Shown here piece after piece: positions 1 through 11,042 of a DNA stretch of 57,228 bases; position 1 is the first letter of the stretch, and every line of letters begins with the position of its first letter. The notes beneath the pieces are model-generated. The model worked only from the letters and a program-made list of their open reading frames with translations. It searched no databases and was not told the origin of the DNA. The stretch is taken from positions 1 through 57,228 of the forward strand of contig JAACFF010000002.1 of the NCBI GenBank assembly GCA_009937635.1. Direction: 5' to 3'. Source of the DNA: Chloroflexota bacterium. Its GTDB lineage: Bacteria > Chloroflexota > Anaerolineae > Promineifilales > Promineifilaceae. The translations under genes were made by a program, and so were the position numbers.

Positions 1-819
1 ATATTCTTCCGTTGTCTTAGCCAGTTCAAATTCCTCCATGATCATCCATGGCGGCAAATCAAGTGGGGAAGGCTCCGGGGTAGGCGGGGGGGCAACGTGA
101 CCAAATACAGCCATGTCGACTACGATCCAAATATCAGCCAGGGGATCAAGCTCGAATTCTTTAGCGATGAGCCGATTTCGCCGCGCCGTGCTTGGCCAGT
201 GGATGCGGCTGAAACTATCGCCTGGAGCATAATCACGCACGCCAGACGCATTTGTCGTAACATAATGGGTGCGGCGTCGTAGCGCATCACCGCCTGGTAA
301 AATCCCTATCGGTAGGGCAAAGCGGTGGATGTCAACCGTCAGTGGGTAAACAACGACATTCGTTGTTGGCGTCAAATCGCGCGACATTGGGAAAAAACCA
401 AAGGGATCGCTTGTGTTAAGGCGCAATGGACCAAGCTGGTAACGTCCCCGCTGGCGACAAGTAGTAGTGACACGCCACGTATAATTGCTGCGCGGTCCCA
501 GACTATTGATGACGCGGCTGGAGAAATGTCCCGGGAGGTTGGCGTAATCCCGCACTTCCAGCCACAGTTTAGGAATCACGCTGGTATTGCGCACAACAAA
601 TCGCTCTTCTAAGGGGCGTCCGACCTGCGTTCGGCGCGTGCGCGTCATTCGTGAGAGATGCAGCCAATTGATGTTTGTCCAGGACCAGGCGAAGGAAAGG
701 ATAAGCAACAAGCCAAGCAAATAGGTCAGGTTAAACCACAAATCGCGCCCTGTGATCAACCCGCCCAATAAAGAAACGAAAGCCATCAAGAAAACGGCCG
801 TGCTTCGACGGTGTAACAT
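1..819 (-). CDS. DUF58 domain protein, C-terminus cut by window edge
   Basis: The reading frame is open from an ATG at 819 to the window edge (273 codons, no stop). Two hydrophobic segments lie near the N-terminus (about residues 8-22 and 33-50). Next comes a beta-rich region with the DPFGFF motif (about residue 146), and then the DUF58 signature, seen as VRDYAPGD followed by RIHW and AR. The frame ends in a von Willebrand-A-like beginning (IWIVVDMA). DUF58 proteins usually pair with MoxR ATPases, and here the start lies only 5 bases after the MoxR stop, so the two are almost certainly co-transcribed. The role is inferred from the family: a membrane-anchored partner of a MoxR chaperone. The substrate is unknown. 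Confidence 0.9.
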   Translation of the reverse strand, partial: MLHRRSTAVFLMAFVSLLGGLITGRDLWFNLTYLLGLLLILSFAWSWTNINWLHLSRMTRTRRTQVGRPLEERFVVRNTSVIPKLWLEVRDYANLPGHFSSRVINSLGPRSNYTWRVTTTCRQRGRYQLGPLRLNTSDPFGFFPMSRDLTPTTNVVVYPLTVDIHRFALPIGILPGGDALRRRTHYVTTNASGVRDYAPGDSFSRIHWPSTARRNRLIAKEFELDPLADIWIVVDMAVFGHVAPPPTPEPSPLDLPPWMIMEEFELAKTTEEY

Positions 820-824
820 CGCTT

Positions 825-1778
825 CTATTTAAAGGCTACTTGTGCACCCGGCACAGGAACTTTGGCCAGGATATCCTCAACAATCACTTCTGGTTCGATA
901 TCTTTTATTCTTGCCGCCGGTCCAACGATGATGCGATGTCCCAATGCCGCTCCGGCCAGCACCTTAATATCATCAGGTAGCACATAATCACGGCCAAACA
1001 TGGCCGCCCGCGCTTGCCCCAAACGATAAAGGGCCAGGGCGCCTCGCGAACTTGAACCCAGGTAAACATCTGGATGAAGACGGGTTTCACGCACCAGTTC
1101 TACCATGTACGACTGAACCAATTCATCCACATAGATATCTTTGATCGCCTCTTGAGCCTCCAGCAATTCCTCAACCGAGACAACTTGCAATATTCCATCA
1201 ATCGGATGCACATGCCGTTGCCGGTTAAGCACTTCCATCTCTTCTTCCTTGGATGGATACCCCAAGCGAATGCGCAGCATGAAACGGTCCAGTTGCGCCT
1301 CTGGCAAGGGGAAAGTACCTTCGTATTCAATCGGATTCTGCGTGGCCAGGACCATAAATGGAGGTCCTAAGGGGAACGTCTGGCCATCTACGGTCACTTG
1401 CCTCTCTTCCATCGCCTCCAACAATGCAGACTGGGTTTTGGGTGTAGCCCGATTAATCTCGTCAACCAGGACAATTTGAGCATGGATAGGGCCCGGGCGA
1501 AACTGAAATTCGAATGTCTTCTGGTTGAAGACGGAGACCCCGGTTACATCACTTGGCAGCATATCAGGCGTGAACTGAATACGCTGGAATCGACAACCGA
1601 CCGATTTGGACAACGACTTGGCCAGGACCGTCTTTCCCACTCCGGGAACATCTTCAATCAGAATATGGCCCTGGCAAAGCAGACCAAGAACCGTCAACTG
1701 AACCGGCTGGCGTTTGCCAATAATGACACGTTCCACGTTCTCAACAATCTTGTTGGCGATTGCCTGTACATCAGTCAT
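825..1778 (-). CDS. MoxR family AAA+ ATPase
   Basis: This is an AAA+ ATPase of the MoxR group. Walker A reads GVGKT near residue 45 and Walker B reads LVDEINRA. It also has the sensor [11 protein letters not shown] stretch and the arginine-rich C-terminal lid (GSSSRG...DYVLPDDIK). I chose ATG 1778 (protein begins [10 protein letters not shown]) because AGGAGA lies about 10 bases upstream. A start 30 bases further upstream is possible but has no clear ribosome site. MoxR proteins are ATP-driven chaperones that mature or insert metal cofactors into partner complexes, and they are commonly encoded next to DUF58/vWA proteins, as here. Length is normal for the family. Confidence 0.93.
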   Translation of the reverse strand: MTDVQAIANKIVENVERVIIGKRQPVQLTVLGLLCQGHILIEDVPGVGKTVLAKSLSKSVGCRFQRIQFTPDMLPSDVTGVSVFNQKTFEFQFRPGPIHAQIVLVDEINRATPKTQSALLEAMEERQVTVDGQTFPLGPPFMVLATQNPIEYEGTFPLPEAQLDRFMLRIRLGYPSKEEEMEVLNRQRHVHPIDGILQVVSVEELLEAQEAIKDIYVDELVQSYMVELVRETRLHPDVYLGSSSRGALALYRLGQARAAMFGRDYVLPDDIKVLAGAALGHRIIVGPAARIKDIEPEVIVEDILAKVPVPGAQVAFK

Positions 1779-1938
1779 AGAAAACAATCTCCTGCAAAAT
1801 AAGGGCACGGAAGTACACAGAAAAACGCATTTTTACTTTGTCCATGCCGTGATTATTAACTCGTTTGTGGCGAGCGTCAGTTCATGATCGCGTCACAAAC
1901 TGTGGTGGTGTTCAGTACTTCATTACTACAACGTGCAC

Positions 1939-1967
1939 AGTATACCAACTTTGCACCCAGAAGGTAA
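1939..1967 (-). promoter_or_regulatory. Candidate promoter for moxR-DUF58; intergenic region 1779-2127
   Basis: The 349-base gap between the divergent moxR and the membrane-protein gene holds no gene that I can support. On the minus strand TATACT (1939-1944) lies 17 bases from a weak -35 TTACCT (1962-1967), which would give moxR a leader of about 155 bases. On the plus strand TTGACA (2091-2096) and TAAAAT (2109-2114) lie just before the next gene, but the 12-base spacing is too short for a normal sigma-70 pair, so I do not call them a promoter. Confidence 0.3.
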
Positions 1968-2127
1968 TGTATGGTGGCAACTTGGTGTCATTCGTCATGA
2001 AGGCCTTAGTTTGTTGCGCTGCGCGAAGGCGTCTTGCAGTTTCCATAACATCCCATAAGCTTTGTTTGCATATGCCGGTTTTTGTTCGTTTTGACAGGGT
2101 AATTATGGTAAAATAGGTGGGTTCAAA

Positions 2128-3120
2128 ATGATGCGCGAACAAGAAAGAACTACTGCTTTACCGGGCGTTTTAGCGACCATAGCTGCCGGATTTGATCTGA
2201 CTGCCAGGCACCTCTGGTTGCTGTTGCTTCCAGTCATTCTGGACATCTTTTATTGGCTGGGTCCCCGCCTGCGTTTTCAAACATTGATTGAGCAGGTATT
2301 AGCCTTGTTGCCTGAGGAAGCAGAGGTGCTGGATCTTGCCGCACAACTAGGGGAAGTAGCTTCACAGACGAATCTGTTCACGACTATTACCGTTCAGTTG
2401 ATAGGTGTCCCGGCATTGATGGTGGGATTTTCACCTGAAAAAACACCTGTGGCATCACAGGTGATTGACATAGATAACTGGTTGAGCTGGTTTGTGTTGT
2501 TCGCAACCTTCACTTTGATCGGCCTCTTTCTGACGGCCGTGTATTACACATTGATCGCTTCTACCGTCAACAAGCGATCGAGCACAACAGATCCTCTGAA
2601 TCTCGGCCAATGGGGCAAACGCGCCTTTTCAAGCTGGCTGCGTCTGATAGGTTTATTGCTTTTATTCCTCTCGATTGTCATGATCCTTTACATACCCTTA
2701 ATCATGATAGGAACCATTCTCTTTCTGATAAACGGCACGCTAGGATCTATTGCCTTGCTTCTGGGTCCATTTCTCGTTATCTGGATCGTCGTTTATTTGA
2801 GCCTGGCACCACAAGGGATCGTTTTAAATGGTCGTCCGCTATTACGTGCTGTCAGAGAGAGTGTGCGAATAGTACAAGCCAATTTACCATCTCTTTTATT
2901 ATTACTGCTCACCGTTTTCTCCATTGGCGCAATCTTGGATTGGCTCTTATTTTCGGTTGAAAACGGATCCTGGTTAACCTTGGCGAATATCCTGGGCCAC
3001 GCCTTCGTCAGCACGGCACTGGTTGCAGCCATGTTTATCTTCTATCGCGATCGATATGAAGTTTTCCGTCGCCCTGACGCCGCCTTTGAAAGCCAAGCGG
3101 CAGGCGATAGCGAGCAATAA
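2128..3120 (+). CDS. Polytopic membrane protein, unknown function
   Basis: This 330-residue protein has about six membrane segments (roughly residues 26-46, 118-145, 170-200, 203-226, 254-276 and 286-308) and a soluble loop around 50-110. The start has AGGTGGG 8-9 bases upstream; a second Met follows immediately and could be used instead. I recognise no catalytic motif. The stretch RESVRIVQANLP before TM5 resembles the arrangement in the membrane protein at 54038-55027, so both may belong to one loose family of integral membrane proteins; that is inference. It precedes gyrB by 36 bases on the same strand and may share its transcript. Confidence 0.75.
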   Translation: MMREQERTTALPGVLATIAAGFDLTARHLWLLLLPVILDIFYWLGPRLRFQTLIEQVLALLPEEAEVLDLAAQLGEVASQTNLFTTITVQLIGVPALMVGFSPEKTPVASQVIDIDNWLSWFVLFATFTLIGLFLTAVYYTLIASTVNKRSSTTDPLNLGQWGKRAFSSWLRLIGLLLLFLSIVMILYIPLIMIGTILFLINGTLGSIALLLGPFLVIWIVVYLSLAPQGIVLNGRPLLRAVRESVRIVQANLPSLLLLLLTVFSIGAILDWLLFSVENGSWLTLANILGHAFVSTALVAAMFIFYRDRYEVFRRPDAAFESQAAGDSEQ

Positions 3121-3153
3121 GATAACCTGATCGGATTACTGAAACTGGACTAA

Positions 3154-5088
<1,935 letters not shown>

Positions 5089-5118
5089 ACGGGTGAATGG
5101 CAATCCTGACCACTCATC

Positions 5119-5994
5119 ATGAAGATCGTTGTTCTCTCAGACATCCATGGCAATTTGCCCGCTTTACGCGCTGTAACTGAGCACTTTCAATCATGGCAAC
5201 CCGATCAAGTTATCGTCAATGGTGACATTGTCAACCGCGGGCCTTGCTCTCACGCGGCATTGCATTTTGTATTGCAAAAGCAAGAAGTCGAAGGCTGGCG
5301 TCTGCTCCGTGGCAACCATGAAGATTACTTACTGCGCATCGGGCGGTCGGATTTTATTACCAGCGGGCCATCCTTTGAATTGAATCGTTTCGCCTATTTT
5401 GCCTACCAGCAACTTAATGGGGATGTAAAGACGTTGGCGAAAATGCCAGGGCGCTTGAGCTGGTTTGCTTCTGATGGAAGCGAATTTCGTGTGGTTCACG
5501 CCTCGATGCGCAACAATCGGGACGGCATCCACAAGAAATTGACAGATGGTGAGCTACGCTTGCGGATCGCCCCGGCGCCCTCAGTATTCGTGACAGGGCA
5601 CACGCACCAGCCGCTGATTCGCCAGGTAGACGAAACCTTGGTGGTCAACACTGGTGCAGTAGGGGCGCCTTTTGACCTGGATTGGCGGCCTGGCTATGGT
5701 AGATTTACCTGGGATGCGCGGCAAGGCTGGCAAGCGGAAATCGTGCGTGTCACCTATGATCGCTCCCTGGTCGAGCAAGACTACGTGCGATCAGGGTTTC
5801 TGCAAGATGGAGGTCCTTTGGCACAGCTATTGTTGGTTGAACTCCGTAGGGCTCGTGGCCTGATTTACCATTGGGCATACAAGTACCAGGCCGCCATAAC
5901 TGGTGGTGAGATCAGCATTGAAGAGAGTGTCAAGCGTGTCTTGCAAGAAGAGAATATCCGGCCCTATCTCGGTCCCCCTGGCTGGACCCTCTGA
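5119..5994 (+). CDS. Calcineurin-like metallophosphoesterase
   Basis: This 291-residue protein carries all the blocks of the binuclear metallophosphoesterase fold: SDIHGN (residues 7-12), NGDIVNRGP, RGNHED, the VTGHTHQP block and the terminal NTGAVGAP. These residues coordinate two divalent metals and hydrolyse phosphoesters. The arrangement is that of the YfcE/MJ0936-like and Ser/Thr-phosphatase-like branch, whose substrates range from cyclic nucleotides to diadenosine polyphosphates; nothing here fixes the substrate. The C-terminal 90 residues extend beyond the core and are not recognised. It starts 30 bases after gyrB and probably belongs to the same transcript. Confidence 0.85.
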   Translation: MKIVVLSDIHGNLPALRAVTEHFQSWQPDQVIVNGDIVNRGPCSHAALHFVLQKQEVEGWRLLRGNHEDYLLRIGRSDFITSGPSFELNRFAYFAYQQLNGDVKTLAKMPGRLSWFASDGSEFRVVHASMRNNRDGIHKKLTDGELRLRIAPAPSVFVTGHTHQPLIRQVDETLVVNTGAVGAPFDLDWRPGYGRFTWDARQGWQAEIVRVTYDRSLVEQDYVRSGFLQDGGPLAQLLLVELRRARGLIYHWAYKYQAAITGGEISIEESVKRVLQEENIRPYLGPPGWTL

Positions 5995-6121
5995 AATTCC
6001 GTAACCTCAATTGCTGAATTATTGTAACTATGATAAAACCCAACCACATGATTGGCACGTCACCTTAAACAAAAGAAGCATCATATACGCATCATCAGAG
6101 TCACAAAAGCGAGAGGATCCG

Positions 6122-7906
6122 ATGTCAGCAGATACTATCATTCACCGCTTACAGGAAAACGGCCGTATTCGCCCCAATGCCCCGGCTTATTTCGAAAAGC
6201 TTGGCACTGCTTGGGTACCTACACCTTGGCACGAATATGTTGGCCAGGTTCGCCAGGCGGCGCGAGCCCTCATAACGCTAGGTGTAGAACCTGGGGGCAC
6301 GGTCAGCATTCTGGGTTTTAACCGCCCTGAATGGTCTATCATGCTCTTGGCAGCTATGGCCGCAGGGGGTGCCGGCTCTGGCATCTACACTACAAACTCA
6401 CCGCAAGAAGTGCAATATATCGTAGAACATGCAGAAAGCAGCGTCGTTCTACTTGAAAATGAACACCAGTGGACCAAGATTGAACAGGTACGTGACCAGT
6501 TACCCAAACTGCGTCATGTGGTCATGATGCGCGGTACAAAGATCGATGATCCCCTTGTCCTCAGTTGGGAGGCGTTTCTGGCCAGAGGAGATGAAACGGA
6601 GGAATCAGTTCTAGATCAACGGATCGAAGCCATCAAACCCGAGCAACTGGCCAGTCTCATTTATACTTCAGGTACGACAGGTCCACCTAAAGGGGTCATG
6701 TTATCACATGATAACCTGGCCTTCACCGCTAAGACAGCTTTGGACATGTACGGTATGACAGCCAATGATCGCCTGCTTTCGTATCTCCCCCTTTCACATA
6801 TAGCGGAGCAAATGTTCACCGTTCATGGAGGCGCTACTGCTGGTTACAGCGCCTACTACGCCGAGTCTCTTGAGAAACTGCCTGATAATCTGCGTGAAGT
6901 ACAACCTTCAATCATCTTTGGCGTTCCCCGGATTTGGGAACGCTTCTACACGGCAGTTACTGATAATTTAGGGCAAACAACTGGCGCAAAGGCCAAAATC
7001 GCCGACTGGGCAATGGGAGTTGGCCGGCGCGTATCCGCGCTTAAAAATAAGGGGGAAGAACCAAGCGGCATGCTGGCGATACAGTACAGTCTGGCCGATC
7101 GCCTGGTTTATTCTAAGGTAAAACCGCTGCTCGGCTTAAGTAATATTCGTATGGCTGCTTCTGGCGCGGCACCCGTGAATCCCGAAATCCTGGAGTTCTT
7201 TAGCGGATTGGACATCATCATTTATGAAGTCTACGGGCAATCGGAAGGTTGTGGTCCTACTACTTGGAACAGGCCAGGTGCAACCGATTTTAATACCACG
7301 GGTCAGGCCTTTCCAGACACGCAGGTGAAACTAGGTTCGGATGGCGAAATCCTCGTCAAAGGCCGCAACGTCTTTAAGGGATACTATAAAGATCTAGCAG
7401 CCACTGGGGAAACATTGATTGACGGTTGGCTATATTCTGGTGACCTGGGCAAGTTCGACGAAGATGGCTTCTTAACTATCGTCGGTCGCAAGAAAGAGAT
7501 CATCATCACCTCCGGCGGCAAGAATATCGCTCCTAAGAATATCGAAGCCGCACTCAAATCGCTAGATATAGTGGCCGAGGCCGTGGTTATCGGCGAGCGA
7601 CGCAAGTTCCTATCCGCCTTGATCACGCTGGAACCGGAGACAGTCCAACAGTTTGCCGAAGCAAACAACCTGGAAGGTCAAGAATTACACAAAGATCCAC
7701 TTGTCATCGCCGAAGTTCAGCGCGGGATCGATGAGGTAGTGAATCCGCAGTTTGCTCGTGTGGAGAACATCCGCAAGTTCACTATTTTACCTCGTAACTT
7801 TACCGTTGAGGATGGTGAATTAACGCCAACGCTGAAAATCAAACGGCGTATTGTTAACGAGCATTTCACAGAGGAAATTGAAGGAATGTACGCAGGCCTA
7901 GACTAA
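6122..7906 (+). CDS. Long-chain fatty acid-CoA ligase (AMP-forming)
   Basis: This 594-residue member of the ANL adenylating family activates a fatty acid to acyl-AMP and then acyl-CoA. The P-loop reads [16 protein letters not shown] (about residues 183-198). Later motifs are [11 protein letters not shown] (A5), YSGDLG (A7) and a C-terminal [17 protein letters not shown] hinge and lid. The pattern matches the FadD15-like long-chain class found in actinobacteria, Chloroflexota and eukaryotes, not E. coli FadD. I chose ATG 6122 because GAGAGGA precedes it at good spacing. The frame is open further upstream, but that part is unlike the family. A perfect palindrome follows the stop by 23 bases. 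Confidence 0.9.
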   Translation: MSADTIIHRLQENGRIRPNAPAYFEKLGTAWVPTPWHEYVGQVRQAARALITLGVEPGGTVSILGFNRPEWSIMLLAAMAAGGAGSGIYTTNSPQEVQYIVEHAESSVVLLENEHQWTKIEQVRDQLPKLRHVVMMRGTKIDDPLVLSWEAFLARGDETEESVLDQRIEAIKPEQLASLIYTSGTTGPPKGVMLSHDNLAFTAKTALDMYGMTANDRLLSYLPLSHIAEQMFTVHGGATAGYSAYYAESLEKLPDNLREVQPSIIFGVPRIWERFYTAVTDNLGQTTGAKAKIADWAMGVGRRVSALKNKGEEPSGMLAIQYSLADRLVYSKVKPLLGLSNIRMAASGAAPVNPEILEFFSGLDIIIYEVYGQSEGCGPTTWNRPGATDFNTTGQAFPDTQVKLGSDGEILVKGRNVFKGYYKDLAATGETLIDGWLYSGDLGKFDEDGFLTIVGRKKEIIITSGGKNIAPKNIEAALKSLDIVAEAVVIGERRKFLSALITLEPETVQQFAEANNLEGQELHKDPLVIAEVQRGIDEVVNPQFARVENIRKFTILPRNFTVEDGELTPTLKIKRRIVNEHFTEEIEGMYAGLD

Positions 7907-7929
7907 ATCCACCAAGATACCAAGAACAG

Positions 7930-7973
7930 AAGCCACGCATGGGAATTGTGGCCACAATTCCCATGCGTGGCTT
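7930..7973. terminator. 44-base perfect palindrome between acyl-CoA ligase and proB
   Basis: From 7930 to 7973 the two arms are exact reverse complements with no spacer (centre GTGGCCAC at 7948-7955). In RNA this would fold into a very stable hairpin with a tiny loop, followed by TTTATT. It could therefore end the acyl-CoA ligase transcript on the plus strand. Its 3' edge is only 10 bases from the proB start codon, so it could alternatively control proB translation, or act as DNA as a cruciform or dimer-binding site. The sequence shows the symmetry; the function is inferred. Confidence 0.6.
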
Positions 7974-7983
7974 TATTGATATT

Positions 7984-9084
7984 ATGTATAAACGTATTGT
8001 CGTCAAATTTGGTACCAGTGTGCTCACCGGTGGAACACCGCGACTGGATCAGCCACATATGGTTGAACTCGTTCGCCAATGCGCGGCCGTCCAGAATCAA
8101 GGCAAAGATCTCATCATCTGTACATCGGGAGCTATCGCAGTCGGCCACGAACGTCTCGGTTTTCCGCAGTTATCACCAACCCTTAGCAATAAGCAGATGA
8201 TGGCCGCTGTTGGGCAAAGTCGTCTGATGCAGATGTGGGAACGTTTTTTCGACATTTATGGCACCCATGTAGGTCAGATCTTGCTCACGCGTGGTGACGT
8301 AGAACACCGTGGCCGCTTTCTCAACGCGAGAGATACGCTGAATGCATTGCTGGATCATAACATTGTGCCGGTAGTCAATGAGAACGATGCCGTAACGACC
8401 GCAGAGATTAAGGTGGGGGACAACGACAACCTCTCCGCCCTGGTTACCATCTTAGCCGAGGCGGATCTATTGTTGCTACTTACGGACCAGCCAGGCCTTT
8501 TCTCGGCCGATCCTCGCATGAATCCTGATGCACAACTCATTCCCGAGGTGAAAACCATCGACGAAACGCTGCGCAAGTTGGCCGGAGACAGCGTCAGCGG
8601 TCTAGGTGTTGGCGGCATGACCACCAAATTACAGGCGGCCGACGCCGCTCGTCGCGCTGGCGCAGATGTGATCATCGCTTCCGGCCACGCCACCAATGTG
8701 ATCACACGTGCCGTTAGGGGCGAAACAATTGGCACGCGCTTCCCTGCATTAGAGATTCCATTGGTAAACCGCAAGCGCTGGATCTTCGCTGCGCCCAAAG
8801 TGGCCGGCAGCTTGAAGGTGGATGAGGGAGCGGCGCAAGCATTGTGCACAAACGGCCGATCCCTGCTGCCAGCAGGTATACTATCAGTCGCAGGGAATTT
8901 CAGTCGCGGGGATACGATATCCATCCAAGACCAAGCAGGCCAGGATCTGGCTCGTGGTATCGTCCGCTATGGCAGCGATGACTTGCGCAAGATCTCTGGT
9001 TGTCGCTCTGATGAAATTGAATCCCTTTTAGGCTATGTCTACGGTCCCGTAGCCGTACATCGCAATGACCTCATTCTATTATGA
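7984..9084 (+). CDS. proB: Glutamate 5-kinase
   Basis: This enzyme phosphorylates L-glutamate to gamma-glutamyl phosphate, the first step of proline synthesis. The amino-acid-kinase domain starts at residue 3 ([11 protein letters not shown]) and contains TSGAIAVG, the glutamate and feedback site region NENDAV with GDNDNLSA, and [13 protein letters not shown]-terminal PUA domain follows (from about residue 268), as in full-length ProB. The 366-residue length is typical. I start at ATG 7984 because the protein then begins like other ProBs; the ATG 45 bases upstream lies inside the palindrome. The ribosome site is poor, so the hairpin may matter for initiation. proA follows after 200 bases. Confidence 0.95.
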   Translation: MYKRIVVKFGTSVLTGGTPRLDQPHMVELVRQCAAVQNQGKDLIICTSGAIAVGHERLGFPQLSPTLSNKQMMAAVGQSRLMQMWERFFDIYGTHVGQILLTRGDVEHRGRFLNARDTLNALLDHNIVPVVNENDAVTTAEIKVGDNDNLSALVTILAEADLLLLLTDQPGLFSADPRMNPDAQLIPEVKTIDETLRKLAGDSVSGLGVGGMTTKLQAADAARRAGADVIIASGHATNVITRAVRGETIGTRFPALEIPLVNRKRWIFAAPKVAGSLKVDEGAAQALCTNGRSLLPAGILSVAGNFSRGDTISIQDQAGQDLARGIVRYGSDDLRKISGCRSDEIESLLGYVYGPVAVHRNDLILL

Positions 9085-9284
9085 AACCTTGAGAAAGTGC
9101 TCTTTAGAGCGGACGTGAACAGTAAAGTAGGTTATATAGTGTGCCCGCTGGCTCAGGATGAATGATCAAAGATAAACTGGCCAAATAAGAAGCTAACGAA
9201 GCAAAAAGTTCATGATTGAAAGTGTATGCAGCATCCAGTTTCTGCTGTGAAATTTAATAAAACATCTACGGAGAGGAGTGAAGT

Positions 9285-10550
9285 ATGACAGACTTAGCGG
9301 CAATGGGACAGGCGGCAAAAGCGGCAAGCTATCTCCTGGCGACGTTGACCACGGAGCAGAAAAATCTTGCATTGATGACAATTGCCGATGAATTAGAAGC
9401 ACAAGCGGGTGTTGTGCTGGCACAAAATGCCCTTGACATAGCTGATGCCCGTGACCGTGGGTTGAGTGATGCCCTGGTAGATCGTCTACTTCTAACGCCG
9501 GAACGTGTAACCGCTCTAGCTACGGACACGCGGCGTATTCTCGACCTGCCAGATCCGATTGGTTCAGAATTGGAAAGTCGCATGCTTCCCAATGGCATGC
9601 GCCTGAGCCGGCGCAGGATTCCGATTGGCGTGCTAGGCGTCATTTATGAGGCACGTCCCAACGTAACCATTGATATCGCCACATTGAGCCTCAAAACCGG
9701 CAATGCTGCCATTCTGCGCGGTGGCAGCGAAACGCTGCGCAGCAACCTGGCCCTGGTCAAGGTTATCCAGGCCGCATTGGAAAAAGCGGGCTTGCCGGAG
9801 ACGGCCGTCCAATATATCGACGATCCCGACCGTGATCTTGTCGCTCAAATGCTCAAGCTTGATGAATATATTGACATGATCATCCCTCGTGGCGGGCAAG
9901 GATTGCACCGCCTATGTAGAGAGCAGAGCACCATACCCGTGATTACAGGCGGCATTGGCATCTGTCACATTTATGTAGACGAAAGCGCAGATCTGGAAAG
10001 CGCGGTCGATATCGTCGAAAACGCCAAAGTACAGCGACCTAGCGTTTGCAACTCGCTGGACACGCTTTTAGTCCATCCTTCCATCGCCGCTGATTTTCTA
10101 CCGGACGTAGCAAATCGTCTGGCCGAAAGCGGCGTCGAGCTTCGTGCCTGTGGCAGCGCACTGGCCATTCTCCAGCGTAACGGTCACAAGGCAGAAGTCG
10201 TTCCCACCGGTCCAGATGATTTTGATCAAGAGTGGCTTTCGCTCATATTGGGCATCAAAGTAGTCAGTGGCATTGAAGAGGCCATAGATCATATCCATGC
10301 ACATAGCACAGAACATAGCGAAAGCATCTTGACTAACAACTGGCAAAATGCCACGCGCTTTGTTAACGCGATCAATTCATCGGCCGTATTCGTCAACGCC
10401 AGCACACGCTTTAACGATGGTGGCCAGTTTGGCTTGGGAGCAGAAGTAGCGGTCAGCACGCAGAAGCTGCATGCTCGCGGTCCTATGGGCCTAGAAGCAC
10501 TGACTACCTACAAGTGGGTCTGCTACGGTGAAGGCCATATTAGGCCATAG
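9285..10550 (+). CDS. proA: Glutamate-5-semialdehyde dehydrogenase (gamma-glutamyl phosphate reductase)
   Basis: This enzyme reduces gamma-glutamyl phosphate with NADPH to glutamate-5-semialdehyde, the step after ProB. It is an aldehyde-dehydrogenase fold protein of 421 residues, the usual ProA length. Visible are the family motifs [26 protein letters not shown] and the catalytic cysteine at about residue 255 in [11 protein letters not shown]. It has a strong ribosome site (GGAGAGGAG) before ATG 9285. The 200-base gap from proB has no gene and no clear terminator, so read-through from proB is possible. Confidence 0.96.
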   Translation: MTDLAAMGQAAKAASYLLATLTTEQKNLALMTIADELEAQAGVVLAQNALDIADARDRGLSDALVDRLLLTPERVTALATDTRRILDLPDPIGSELESRMLPNGMRLSRRRIPIGVLGVIYEARPNVTIDIATLSLKTGNAAILRGGSETLRSNLALVKVIQAALEKAGLPETAVQYIDDPDRDLVAQMLKLDEYIDMIIPRGGQGLHRLCREQSTIPVITGGIGICHIYVDESADLESAVDIVENAKVQRPSVCNSLDTLLVHPSIAADFLPDVANRLAESGVELRACGSALAILQRNGHKAEVVPTGPDDFDQEWLSLILGIKVVSGIEEAIDHIHAHSTEHSESILTNNWQNATRFVNAINSSAVFVNASTRFNDGGQFGLGAEVAVSTQKLHARGPMGLEALTTYKWVCYGEGHIRP

Positions 10551-10592
10551 AGAATCCACGCACCCAAAGGCATTTGTTTCATATTAAAGACG

Positions 10593-11021
10593 ATGAACTT
10601 GCTGGAAACAGCCATGGCGATCGCACTTGAGGCACATGAAGGAGCCGTAACTTTATCGGGACGGCCATACATTCTGCACCCATTGCACATCATGCTGCAA
10701 ATGGACAATGAGGAAGAAATGATTACGGCCGTTCTCCACGATGTCGTTGAGGACAGTTCAATTACTCTGGGCGAGCTTGCCGCACTAGGTTTTTCCGAAT
10801 CGGTCCTTAATGCTCTCGAATTGCTCACCCATGACAAGACGACCGAAGGTTACGAGGATTACATACTTGCGCTCAAGCCAAATCCCTTGGCGCGTCGTGT
10901 CAAGTTGGCAGACCTGACCCACAACATGGACATCCGCCGCCTTCCCTTTCCATTAAGCAAGCGCGACCTGCAACGCCTGGAAGTTTATCGCCATGCCTGG
11001 GAGATTCTGAACGAGCAATAG
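10593..11021 (+). CDS. Small HD-domain hydrolase, RelA/SpoT-like (MESH1/SAH type)
   Basis: This 142-residue protein consists almost entirely of an HD phosphohydrolase domain. It shows HPLHIM, then AVLHDVVEDS (the metal-binding HD pair with the ED of the Rel family) and VKLADLTHNMD. This order matches the (p)ppGpp hydrolase half of RelA/SpoT and the stand-alone MESH1 or small-alarmone-hydrolase proteins. No synthetase, TGS or ACT domain is present. Hydrolysis of alarmones or related nucleotides is a reasonable inference but not proved. It follows proA by 42 bases on the same strand. Confidence 0.8.
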   Translation: MNLLETAMAIALEAHEGAVTLSGRPYILHPLHIMLQMDNEEEMITAVLHDVVEDSSITLGELAALGFSESVLNALELLTHDKTTEGYEDYILALKPNPLARRVKLADLTHNMDIRRLPFPLSKRDLQRLEVYRHAWEILNEQ

Positions 11022-11042
11022 AGCCTCTGCTGGAGACAGATC

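Noticed and set aside
2091-2114. TTGACA and TAAAAT as promoter of the 2128 gene
   Set aside because: The spacing is only 12 bases, too short for a standard sigma-70 promoter.
8355-8924. Open frame opposite proB
   Set aside because: Composition is that of an antisense shadow; proB on the plus strand is unmistakable.
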